Shown piece by piece: positions 32,970-42,790 of a DNA stretch of 64,000 bases. Origin of the DNA: Catonia carolina (lineage: Eukaryota > Arthropoda > Insecta > Hemiptera > Achilidae). A program made the position numbers and the translations under genes. The stretch covers positions 186,259,283 to 186,323,282 of the forward strand of contig JAQMRL010000001.1 of assembly GCA_035578175.1 (NCBI GenBank), in the 5' to 3' direction. The first letter of the stretch is position 1, and each line of letters starts with the position of its first letter. The notes beneath the pieces were generated by a model. It was not told where the DNA came from, did not search any database, and saw only the letters and a list, made by a program, of their open reading frames with translations.

Positions 32970-33530
32970 TTAAAACTTTGTGACGACTATCTTTAGAACT
33001 AACATTGTCTTGAAATATTGCAGAAATACCAATAAGACAACGGGCGCTTTGAAGTTCTTGACATTCTGAAACGTTTGTGAAACCGTTGCTTTTGCGTCAC
33101 AGAAAAGGCACACAGTCGGCGTAGATTTTGTGACAAGGTGCTGGTGTGATATAAGTGAGTGCCCAATCCGCAGTCGGCAGATGACAACCTGTTCCCCGTG
33201 ATTATGGAATTCGGTTAGAGGAATTTCTCGTACCACGTGGAGTTTTGCAGGTGGCATCTCGGTCCAACTATTATTCTAAAAATCAAATAATTTTTTGTTG
33301 ACGTCCTTTAGGTCAAAATGAGAGACTGGATGAAAATGTTCTTGCAAGTGGAAGGCACTCTTGGCCTCAAGATCTGCTTTTTCGTTGCCTGAAATCCCTA
33401 CATGAGACGGGATCCAGGCAAACACTATTTCAATATTGTTTGCTAGCTTACATTTGGTTACTACTTTATTGAGGTATAAACCATCCACTGCTATACTCTT
33501 TGTAATTACTACACAGTTTTTACTGGAAAG
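32970..33530 (-). pseudogene. LINE RNase H and C-terminal zinc-motif fragment
   Basis: On the minus strand an RNase H-like segment reads FAWIPSHVGISGNEKADLEA (33276-33488), with the conserved SHVGI-GNE-AD catalytic signature. After one in-frame stop, the same frame continues NNSWTEMPPAKLHVV and then VICRLRIGHSLISHQHL and CLFCDAKATVSQ. This resembles the RLRIGHT-TH-HL and CxxC plus His pattern that follows RNase H in I-like or R1-like LINEs. The single stop probably replaced a Trp or similar codon. The RT domain upstream is absent. RNase H degrades the RNA of RNA-DNA hybrids in these elements. Confidence 0.85.
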
Positions 33531-34438
33531 TAGAACAGCTTATCTTATCGAGAAAAAAGGAAAGCACTGGATCTATTATTTTAAATTGAATATTTGAAGT
33601 ACAAAAAAACTTGTCTAATTAAAACAGTTGGTAGTTATACTTTTTATATAAACCATGCAGTAATTTTTCTTAGCACTAGTTTTTTTATTACTTAATATTC
33701 ATCATAACAAAACAGAGGTTACTTAAACTTTTAAGTATATTTTAAAAGTTTTGTAAAGCGTTAATTAACTTTAAATTACTATTTTGTAGTAGCTATTTTT
33801 GTATAAATTAGATTACTTTTTTCGAACATCGTGGCGTTTTATCAAATTCATGAATTCTAGAGCGGAAAGAAATACACAAACAACATCGATTAAACAACAT
33901 AATGTAAACTAGACTACAAAACGGATGGTTCATGATTCGATTCCTGGTTAGGCTCTCAAAATAATTACATGTTGAAATCTATTGATAACATATCATAACT
34001 CATATTTTTAGTTAATGAACAAGTTATCAATGTATTTTAAATAAAAACAGAAAAAATGTGAACATCCAAACTCAAGGTTTTATTACACCTAGACGTTCAA
34101 ATCTATCATTACAAGTTTTTACTAAAGCTTTAAAACTTCCTCAAATGTTCATCGTTATTTGAGCTCAAAGACTGCAAATGTGATTTGTAAAGAAATAATT
34201 ATTTTTCTTTAGTATTACGCTACTGAGTTTTATTTACATCGAAATTTTCAAATTTATAGTAGAGATATACCAAAGGTATACATTTTTTCAAAACTTCTCA
34301 TTTCCAAATGAATTCATAAGATGTAACTACATTTTGTAATAAATCCTTCAGCTTATAATAAATTTCATGTTTAAAATACGTTAACTTTTTATCAAACTTC
34401 TTCTTATTGGTTAATCTTTATATTACAATATGTTCTGA
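33531..34438. other. AT-rich DNA; possible decayed SINE head
   Basis: Near 33935-33955, TGATTCGATTCCTGGTTAGG resembles a B box followed by the family E post-box block. No A box is visible. Otherwise nothing is recognised. Confidence 0.3.
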
Positions 34439-34884
34439 CATAGTGGTTATCAACTTTTTTCAGTTGCATACCCGTTACCAAATTATTTTGTTAAATTGTA
34501 CCTCTGAAGTTTATTCTAGTCTAGAGCAATAATACAAAGCAAAATTTGGGGTTAAAATAAAATCAAGTTAAAAAAGTATGAATAATACATTTTGTGATTA
34601 CGATATAGCACTATAATCTTATTAAAAAATACGCTGTAACTAAAAATGTTTTAAATTCAATTTGTTGTCCATTAGTTTTGTTATTTGTATAAAAACGTTG
34701 ATTTTGGAAAAATATGTACACTTCTTTTATTTGTACATAATGGAAGCTCTGTCCTTGCTTTTTTGCACACAGTGTTTTAAAGTTGGGCTCAAAAGAACAC
34801 AAGTACAGTCTCATATTTGGGGCAGCACCCAACTTGTTTCTGTATTTGTTTTTATATGAAACCGTGGGTTGAAAAAGTTGGTGG
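34439..34884. mobile_element. possible hAT-like MITE remnant
   Basis: The left end, CATAGTGGTTATCAACTTTT, is close to the CAGTGGTTCTCAACC-type terminus of many hAT elements. At the right end, GGGTTGAAAAAGTTGGTGG is partly its reverse complement. The interior is noncoding. The ends are diverged, and no 8-bp target-site duplication is visible. Confidence 0.35.
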
Positions 34885-35125
34885 ATCCATCATAAACATC
34901 AGAGTATATAAAAACACAAAAATTGAAAATAATTTAGTAAAACTTTTACAAAAGATGTTACATCATCAGTTACTTGCAAAATATAATAATTGTAGGCCTA
35001 TAAATAAATTTACACTGGTTATAACAATTTCTGTACAAGTACCTGAAGATACAATATCTTCTATAAAAGTTTTGATAAATTAGTTTCAATTTTTTGTGTT
35101 TTTATATACTCTAATGATGATGGAT
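34885..35125. mobile_element. long fold-back element, about 110-bp arms
   Basis: Arms run from ATCCATCAT (34885) and from ATGATGGAT (ending 35125). The best part is AGTATATAAAAACACAAAAA with TTGAAA (34903-34926) against its reverse complement at 35086-35112, with one indel. Pairing continues inward with about 80-85% identity through AAAACTTTTA and the TACTTG blocks to near AATTGT/ACAATT at the centre. The 88-aa ORF over it is a by-product. Either a hairpin MITE or, if transcribed, a hairpin RNA source. Confidence 0.8.
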
Positions 35126-36595
35126 GCACAGAAATAAGTATGCAGAATAATACATAACAGGAAGATTAAAGCAGCAAAAAGTAACGTTAGACATACTATC
35201 TATTTAATATTGTTGCATTTTTATGTCTTTTTTCATAAAATACTGTTTTTTATTATTAATTTAGTTTTAGTAATTAAAATGACTATTATAATTAAATAGT
35301 CTTAATGATTAAATTATGAAAAGGACAACATAAGTAATTAACTGCGGGAGTCCTACTAATGAGTGTTGTTCTCCTTTTATGTCTAATGTCATGAATAAAA
35401 ATTTATTTTGTGTGCTATGCATTTTTACTGGTTATGCAAAGCCGCACAGTTGTAAATAAAAACAAAGTGAAAAAAGTTCTATTTTGTTTAGGCTGAAGGA
35501 TCATCAAGTTAATATGTTAACTTAAGTACTCTTCAGCTTTATTGTATTTTATAAATGATTTTACAAAGACAAGAGTGGCACAATGGTGGATAGTTAATTG
35601 AAAACCTGAATAATCAAATAGTTTTATAAATCATTGCTTTAATAGCAGATACTATTACCGTTCAATACATGAGAAACTGATTACTGAAAAAACACGTAAA
35701 ATCATATGTTATGGAGTTGAATTTTCAAAAATATAAATAGTTTAAAAGAGGTTTAATGACGCCGGCTTTTTGCAAAATGATTACCGTGTAATTGACTCTT
35801 CAATTAACAAATATAAATTTATATATTAAACAACATAAAAAACACTAAATACACAAAAGAAGTCTCTCTCCTGATTAAAAAAGGCACAATGACAATCATG
35901 GTTATAACAATCTTGACGGAAGTGTTCATGTTTTGACGTTTTACGAGTATTATAGCAACTGAAGATGGATGCTATATGCTATAGGCCTATTGAGTATTTT
36001 GTTTTTTTGTACTTCATAATTCTAAAAAATACACATGAGAATGTTTAACCCTTTATAGGGCAGTATTACGAGAAAAATATACATGTTGTAAAATGTTAAA
36101 TTTTGTTTTATAGAGACATGAATAATGTATTTCTAGTGCCAGAACAGTAAGATATTTCTTTTTATATGTTAAGCCCTGGTAAGTGTACTAACCAAGAAAC
36201 GTTTATTCAAATGGAAATCACATAATATTTAGTGGTAAGAATGCTTATTAAAACAACTTGCAGTCCTATATAACAAAAAAAAATTGTAGAATAACTTATT
36301 TAAAATTTATATTAGCATGAATACTTGTTTTCCGCAAAAAACTCGAATTTTCTAAGCTTTGTACAAAAGTAACAACAAAACAACACGGTTGCGAACGCTG
36401 GTATAAATCCTTACTACATTCTTGTAACTCATGAAGTAAATGGTCGCTGCGCACTAATTTTAAAATGTGGATAGCCTACTTACCATAGAACATCACTACA
36501 AAACCATAAAATGCAAATAGCGATAAACTGCACAGCTTATTCTTTAAAAAATCGACCTTATTGCCAGTGGTAGGTATAGCCTACTTACCATAGAC
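35126..36595. other. AT-rich DNA, nothing recognised
   Basis: No supported feature. The same short TAGCCTACTTACCATAGA phrase occurs twice (about 36474 and 36573), about 100 bp apart. Confidence 0.4.
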
Positions 36596-37050
36596 CCATA
36601 AAGCGGAGAAATTTGACAAACAGCTCCTCCGCAAGAGAATGGGCCCAAAGTTAGTAGACGGACAATATAGGTTACGAAGTCGAAAAGAACTGCACTAGGA
36701 AATTGAGCAATTAATTAATGGAAACGATGAGAAAAATAAGAGTAATTTTTTACGGACACCTGCGTAGAATAGATAACAATCGGTTGACAAAACAAATTTT
36801 TAAGACACTAAACAATAGACCTGTTGGATAATTGGTTTAAAAAAGTCAGAAAGGATATTGGGAAAACCGTAATAAACCGAAAAATTTTAATGAACTGAAT
36901 CAAATAAGACAACTAACTACGGTCATTAAGGGCTTCAATGAAGAGCAAAAACAAAACGGAGGCGGAAGAAAGGAGAAAAGCCTACAGAGAGCTAATGCAG
37001 GATGCAAAAAGAGCTTCCAGAAACGACCATTTTTAGATCATCTCACGTGG
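36596..37050 (+). pseudogene. LINE C-terminal fragment, frame-broken
   Basis: Frame one reads KQLLRKRMGPKLVDGQYRLR and SRKELH, then a stop, then EIEQLING. A second frame gives RKIRVIFYGHLRRIDNNRLT and KQIF. A third stretch gives TEAEERRKAYRELMQDAKRA. These are the RKI-GP, FYGH-RM-NNRLTK and terminal basic RR-AY-ERM blocks that end a common insect LINE family. At least two frameshifts and several stops are present. The RT core is absent. Confidence 0.75.
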
Positions 37051-37415
37051 TCTAAAATTGGCCCTACACGAGGAATAAATATACAAGGCTAATACTTTGA
37101 CGCATAGTGTTACAAACATTCTATGTTCTTCAGCTTTCAATCTTTTGTGTTAATCGAATGAGAAAGGGTTTGAGGAAGAGGCTGGGAAAAGGTGAAGGTT
37201 TTTTTAACAACTCCTATTTTACAAATGCTCAGCTACATGTGTATAAATTCGAATGCTTTCAATCAATGACCGATACACTCGTCATTGATTTTTCTATTTC
37301 TTAAAGAGCAAGAGAGCGTAAACTCAGCAACGTTATTTCTTGTTTTATATATTTAGAAATAAATAATGTACTTTCTAAGCAGTTACAACCAAACTAAAGT
37401 GGTATTATATTTACC
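37051..37415. other. no gene recognised
   Basis: A 65-aa ORF (37107-37304) has no motif and is not called. Confidence 0.4.
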
Positions 37416-37557
37416 TTTTTTACTTTCTCTTGCCTATATGAATATATAGGAAGGAAAATAGGCCTATTGTTTTCATGTCGATTTTTCGTAATCGAGTTTT
37501 AACCGAATCTACTCGTTTTCATACCCCATGAAACCAAAGAACAAGTTTTTAGCGATT

Positions 37558-37627
<70 letters not shown>

Positions 37628-38388
37628 CAGAATATCTCAAGAACGGAACATCGTACAAACTCAAAACTTGAAACTTAAGTTAGACACCACTGCTTGACCC
37701 AACACGAACATTCATGAAAATCGATCAACCGGAAGTAGTAGTTTATTCGTGTAATTTTTCACTTTTTTGCGATTTTCTCAAAAACTGGTCCTACAATTTT
37801 TTTGAAATCGCCACGTTTACTAAATTTTTTTATGCTTCATTTTATTAAATTTAAATTTAACGAGGGGCTGTTTTCACGTGAAAAACTTGTTTTTTTAAGA
37901 TTGCTGCTTTATTATACATTTTACCGCAAAAATTTATACAATAAAAGCTGTAGACAATTTAAAATCCTACAACTTTAATTTAAATATTTTTTTCTATAAT
38001 GCTTAATTTAGCGGTAATTAGCGATTTTCTGTTTTTGTTTCACGAAACCGTGTGAAAAATCGATTATTTTAAGATTTCAGTCTTAGTATGCATTTTACGA
38101 CAAAATGGATATAATTAAATTTATGGGAAATCAAAAGATTAACAACTTTTATTTAAAAAATTTTTCTCTACAGAGCCTAGTTTAGCGTGAAAGTTTGATT
38201 TTCCGTATTTTTAAGCCAAACTGATTTTCATTTTGTGTCTTTCACTCATGATTAAAATAAGTTTATGTTTTATAAGGTTAGTTTTTTTATTTCTAATGTT
38301 TTATTACTAATGTTAGGTTACATTGTTCATTTTTTACATTGGCAAGAGAAAGACGTGTGAGTGTTTCCCACCAGATTTTTTTATTATA
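37416..38388 (+). mobile_element. family B element, copy 2 (longest)
   Basis: Starts TTTTTTACTTTCTCTTGCC and ends GGCAAGAGAAAGACGTGTG followed by the CCACCAGATTTTTT terminus. Compared with copy 1 it retains about 90 bp between the GT tract and GAAGTAGTAGTTTATTCG, containing GACACCACTGCTTGACCC. It also carries an inserted TAGGCC within the first 50 bp. No ORF; non-autonomous. Confidence 0.85.
37561..37625 (+). repeat. (GT)32 microsatellite inside family B
   Basis: A pure GT run of about 65 bases, in the position where the other two copies with this region have shorter GT or CA runs. Confidence 0.95.
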
Positions 38389-38754
38389 ATGGAAATAATG
38401 AGTGTTGTACCATTCGATAAAAATTGTTTAAGAAAGTTTTACTAGAACAACAGAAAGAAATTCTTAATTGTACGTAGATTAAAACGGATTGATAGCGGAG
38501 ATTGTGAAGACTTTTCGTAAAATTAAGGGTCTATGCTTTTTAGTGAAACGTAAAATTAATGACGATCCCAATCAACTAATTTGAAGAATTTATATTAACG
38601 TACTGAATGATGTACTGCTGATAATGGAGTAGACTACTACATCGTCAGAAAAAAATTGTGCGAGGTAATAATAACAATACGGTTGCCTCACAGGTGCAAT
38701 TTATAAAATTGTCATCTATCATTTTATTTTATCCGCCCGTTCTTTACACCCAGA

Positions 38755-39345
38755 TGTCAGAAACTACAAAAAACACCAACAAACGATTTTCGGATTCGTA
38801 ATCTACACAAAAAGTTAGTGAGACTTAATTGGGTTTGAAGTTTCGGTTTTGAATGGAAGTAGCCCAAAACTGTGACTCAAAAAAATTAAAATCAGAAATT
38901 ATAAAATATAGTAACGAGCGATTTTTGGATTTGAAATCTACACACATATTAAGTGGGTCTAAATTAAGTTTGAAGTTCCAGTTTTTACAGGAGTTACCCA
39001 ATACTGAAAGTTAAGAAAAATCAAAGTCAGAATTTGAAAACAAAAGTAGTGTTATACGATTCCCCTTAAAGAATATATATAGAAATCAAAGAGTTTAAAG
39101 TTTCGGTTTCGACTGGAAGTGACCCAATACCGGAAATCAACAAATTGAAGTCAAAGAATATTTAAGAGATAGCAAGAAACGGTTTTGCGATTCGTACTCT
39201 ACACAAAAAACACAAAAAAGTTAGTGGGCGTGGATTGGGTTTGAAGTTTCAGTTTTAACCAGAGTGACCCAAAATCGGAAATCAAGATTGGAAACAAAAA
39301 TAGCGACATACAATTCCTCTCAAATAATAGATACAGAAATCACTA
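38755..39345 (+). repeat. degenerate tandem array, period 123-148 bp, about 4.5 units
   Basis: The block GTTTGAAGTTTCGGTTTT, followed by GGAAGTGACCCAA-like text, starts at about 38833, 38968, 39091 and 39239. Each unit also has an upstream CGATTTTCGGATTCG or CGATT-like motif and a TCTACACA motif, plus downstream GGAAATCAA and AAAGTCAGAA motifs. A final partial unit ends near 39345. Units are clearly diverged and noncoding. This is a satellite-like or minisatellite array, unlike anything else in the window. Confidence 0.8.
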
Positions 39346-41116
39346 ATGATTTTGTCGTAAGTCAAAGATATGCCTTTTTAAAAATTTCCTCTGGCCATAA
39401 GACGCAATGTATCATAATAGGGGATTTTCGGTATTAAGGTTGTTCACCTGTATCTCCTTACAGGCTATTTTGATTCTACTTTATTGATAAGTATGATGGG
39501 TAAAACTGAACGTTTTGCTAAACTTTAAAAAATCGGAAAATCATTTTATTTCATAATATTTACCTATAGATGAAACAAAGGAAATGCTTGAAAATATTTT
39601 TGTACAAATATATTAAATAAATTTTACATGTGATTCAATTTATTTGATTTCAGTAGCTTGAAATTCAATATTTACTTACAAAAGAAAAATGAGAAGACGA
39701 AGAGATACTCATTCAATTTCTTGTTCTACTTCATTTTGTAGAATGTATGTGTGTAAACTTACTCGAATAAAGGGAGTAATACATTAAAAATAAATAGTAC
39801 CTAAATCTATATTCGATGGATGCAACGCTGGGATATATTTGATTGAAATTCTTTACGCGTCACCAGTTCTGTAAAATTTATCTTCAGGGCGAAAATTCAG
39901 GGGATTTATTTATCATAGTTTTGAAAATATAATGAAATGTATTTCTGTAGGCCTAAGTTGCAATTCAATCTAAAATGAAACCGACTGAAAGAAGATAAAA
40001 TATTTATATACTGTAAGTAAATATAGTCATTATATCTTTCCATATCTATATTCGATGACAACTTACCTAGGTGAATAAAAATAATAACGAAAATAAAAAC
40101 ATAAAATTTTCATATAAACGTAAAAAGTTTGTTCTTTTCTGTTAATTGTGACTCCCGAGAAAGAATAGGACACGTCAAAAGTCTTACATTAAAATGTAAG
40201 ACTTACATTTTTCTTACTATTAGAAAAATGTTTCCGTAAGGCACACATTTGAAATTTTTATGTAATTATAAGTGTTTAAAACTGGAGATATAATATTACA
40301 AATAATTATGAAATTTTTACTTTACCTAAACGTCGTACTGTAAATAACCTACGTAAAATTTATCAGTGCGTAGTATTTATACATTTTAAAGGAGGAACGA
40401 GGCTCTTCTTTTAAAATAAATAAAATAAACGCATTTTAACAATGTAAGGAAGTTTAATAATGTGCTAACTCAATTTCTTCTGAAAGATTTCCAACTGAGA
40501 AGTACTTAAAAAACGAATAGAAGTAGTAACTCGAAAGGATGACAATCGCTACAATATCTGACAACTTATATGAAACGGAAAAATTTCATTAACACAGTAC
40601 CTTGGCAGATTTTATTGGATTTTACTCCGTTGAATTACAAGATTTCATTTAATTTTTCTGACATTTCTTACCGTCTAGTAAGATATAATCTCATATCGCT
40701 TATACTCTTACTTTTCTTGAATTTCTTAACACTAATGTGCATTCAATAAACAAGTAGTATTTTAAAAGGAAAACTTGTTATAAAAGAAATTGTTTTAAAT
40801 TGTTAGCAATATTTAACTTAGTAACTGTACTTATAAACGCTAGATTTTTAACATCAACTTATAGAATGTAAATTAAAAGCATAATTCTTTACAGTAGGTT
40901 ACACAAAACAATAATTATATGTCTGCTTGAATATGCAGAAGCAGTCACTGACTGACTTGTTTACTAATCACTAATTCCTTCACTTCCCGATGTACAGAAA
41001 GCTGACATTTGATAAAAATGTCTTCGTTAGGTGTTGAATAGAAAAATTAAAGCATGTGCGATTTGACAATTTTCGTCTAAGGATTAACTACTGTAAATCA
41101 ATACATATTAGTTGTA
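39346..41116. other. AT-rich DNA with one perfect hairpin
   Basis: No gene or repeat family is recognised, apart from a 12-bp-arm hairpin (AAGTCTTACATT, AA, AATGTAAGACTT) at 40179-40204. Confidence 0.45.
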
Positions 41117-41703
41117 CACCTTTCCTAAGAACTAAGCTCGAATGAGCAAGTCAAAGTTTAAAGCAATGATGATTGTTTTTTTTTTGAATCCATGGCATTG
41201 TGTACCTTCACTGGGTTCCTGAAGGTCAAACAATTAATCAATATTACTACCTTGAGATACTTTCTAAACTACGTCAAAGAGTAGAGAAAAAACGCCCCGA
41301 AATGTGGAAGGACAAATCATGGGTTCTCCACCAAGACAATGCGCCATCTCATTGTGCGTTATCTGTCAAGAGATTTCTAGCCAAGTACAGCATCTCAGTG
41401 TTAGAACATCCACCTTATTCACCAGTTCTTGCACCATGTGACTTCAACCTGTTCCCTAAGGTGAAATCTGCATCAAAAGGGACAAGATTTGAGTCTGTGG
41501 AAGCTGTAAAAAAGAAAGCGGCACGTGTCCTTAAGGAGCTGACAGAAGATTACTTCCAGCACTGTTTCCAACAATGGAAAATTCGCATGGAACGTTGTAG
41601 GGATAAGGAAGAAGTGTATATTGAAGGTGACAATAAATGATTATGTAAAAATAAAAATAAAATTTTTTACGTCAGTCTCGTTATTTAATAGCCACACCTC
41701 GTA
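41117..41703 (+). mobile_element. mariner element, 5'-truncated, with 3' TIR
   Basis: Contains the C-terminal half of a mariner transposase and the 3' terminal inverted repeat (ending GCCACACCTCGTA at 41691-41703), followed by TA. This TIR matches the TACGAGGTGTGGC-type ends of common insect mariners. The 5' half, including the DNA-binding domain, the first catalytic Asp and the 5' TIR, is missing. It is immediately followed by the interior of a family B element, so it appears to have inserted into family B at a TA. Confidence 0.9.
41145..41640 (+). pseudogene. mariner transposase, C-terminal half
   Basis: Transposase that would cut and paste the element at TA sites. The open part (41200-41640, 146 codons) reads VPEGQTINQYYYLEIL, WVLHQDNAPSHCALSV with the second catalytic Asp, and HPPYSPVLAPCDFNLFPK with the third. 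There are 34 residues between the two Asp residues, the DD34D spacing of mariner. It continues KGTRFESVEAVKKKA and DYFQHCFQQWKIRMERC to IEGDNK and TGA. Upstream, MSKSKFKAMMIVFF is recognisable from about 41142 in another frame. A one-base deletion at the T-run before IHGIVYLHWVPEG and a stop in the preceding ARMSK block show inactivation. Such fragments are often labelled SETMAR-like by automated annotation. Confidence 0.9.
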
Positions 41704-41986
41704 TAATCAAATTTATAGACAATTATAAGGTCTACAACTTTTATTTTATATGGATTTTTCTCTACCGAGCCTAATTTAGCATACAAGAGTGAATTTCCGT
41801 ATTATTAAGCCAAACTAAGCTTGGTTTTTATTTTGCGTCGTTCACCCATGATTAAAATTAGTGTAGGCTATGTTTCTTGAGGTTTATTTGCTTTTTGTTA
41901 TTCTAATGTTTTATTAGTAATGTTAGATTATATTTTTCATTATTTGAATTGGCAAGAGAAAGTTGTGTGAGTGTTCACACCACATT
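41704..41986 (+). mobile_element. family B element, 3' part (copy 3)
   Basis: Begins TAATCAAATTTATAGACAA, corresponding to the interior of copies 1 and 2, and ends GGCAAGAGAAAGTTGTGTG then GTGTTCACACCAC plus a T-run. The 5' two thirds are not found upstream of the mariner. A deletion therefore removed both the 5' part of family B and the 5' part of mariner. Confidence 0.8.
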
Positions 41987-42339
41987 TTTTATACAATATT
42001 ACAATATTGGTTAGAAGATTTACTACGTTATTTGTTATTATGCTTTAGTTGTTTGGTTAAACATATTTTTACCTTTCACATTTCATACGTTGTATCCGTG
42101 ATTAATAGATAAATAAAATTGACTTAACATTTTAAGAATTCTACAAAACTACACATGAACTTTTCGCATCGCTTTAATTTTATTATATACTTAAGTATAG
42201 ATATTAGCAGTAATGACTAACTGGTGTATCGGTTTTGGTATTTTTGATTTTTTCCGTAGTTAAGACACAAGTTTCTTAAAAAATGTTATTACAAACTAAT
42301 TATTTTTTAAATTCCTTATGTGTGTACGTTGAAATCTGT

Positions 42340-42790
42340 TCAAATAAGAATAATAAGCGATCCAATGACCCAATAAGATGAGAATGGTATGACGTGTAAA
42401 TGAGGTGTAGTCTTGTAGACTCAGATCGATTATTCCTGAGAGAGTATGGTTGATTGAAGTCCATCCATTATAGTACACTGGTAACCACTTTCTATTATTC
42501 AAATCCGCATGAAAGTAGGAATTACCTTTACCAGTATTTGAACCCGGGAAATGTTGATAACGTGCTCGCCTCTCATCATGCGGTCTTGGGTTCGAATCCC
42601 ATTCAGGCACAGCATATTTTCATACGTTACAAAAAAATCATTTCATCCTTCACCGTCTCCTTTAGTAATTGCAGAACAATCGGACGTTAAACCAAAAACA
42701 AAAAAATAAAGAACCCGGAAACCTTCGTCAGCTGTTGAACAGCTGACTTGCGGCTACAACTTTACCGGTAAACGAACCTGGAGGGCAGAG
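42340..42790 (-). repeat. family C repeat, interrupted by SINE D
   Basis: On the minus strand the head (about 42719-42790) includes TTTACCGGTAAAGTTGTAGC and the GTCAGCTGTTGAACAGCTGA palindrome. The rest (42340-42548) includes ACTGGTAAAGG, GTGGTTACCAGTGTACTATA and ACACGTCATACC. The two parts are separated exactly by the family D SINE. Joined, they follow the order of blocks in 11890-12206. Confidence 0.8.
42551..42710 (+). repeat. family D SINE nested in family C
   Basis: B box GGTTCGAATCC (42589-42599), then CATTCAGGCACAGC, then a body ending GGACGTTAAACC and an A-rich tail. The 5' end including most of the A box is missing. GAACCCGGG (42540-42548) and GAACCCGG (42711-42718) flank it as a target-site duplication, proving retroposition into family C. 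Confidence 0.85.

Noticed and set aside
38755..39345. CRISPR array
   Set aside because: The units are long, diverged and eukaryotic in context; there is no short exact repeat with unique spacers.
41200..41640. Host histone methyltransferase-like (SETMAR) gene
   Set aside because: It is the C-terminal half of a mariner transposase next to a mariner TIR; no SET domain is present.
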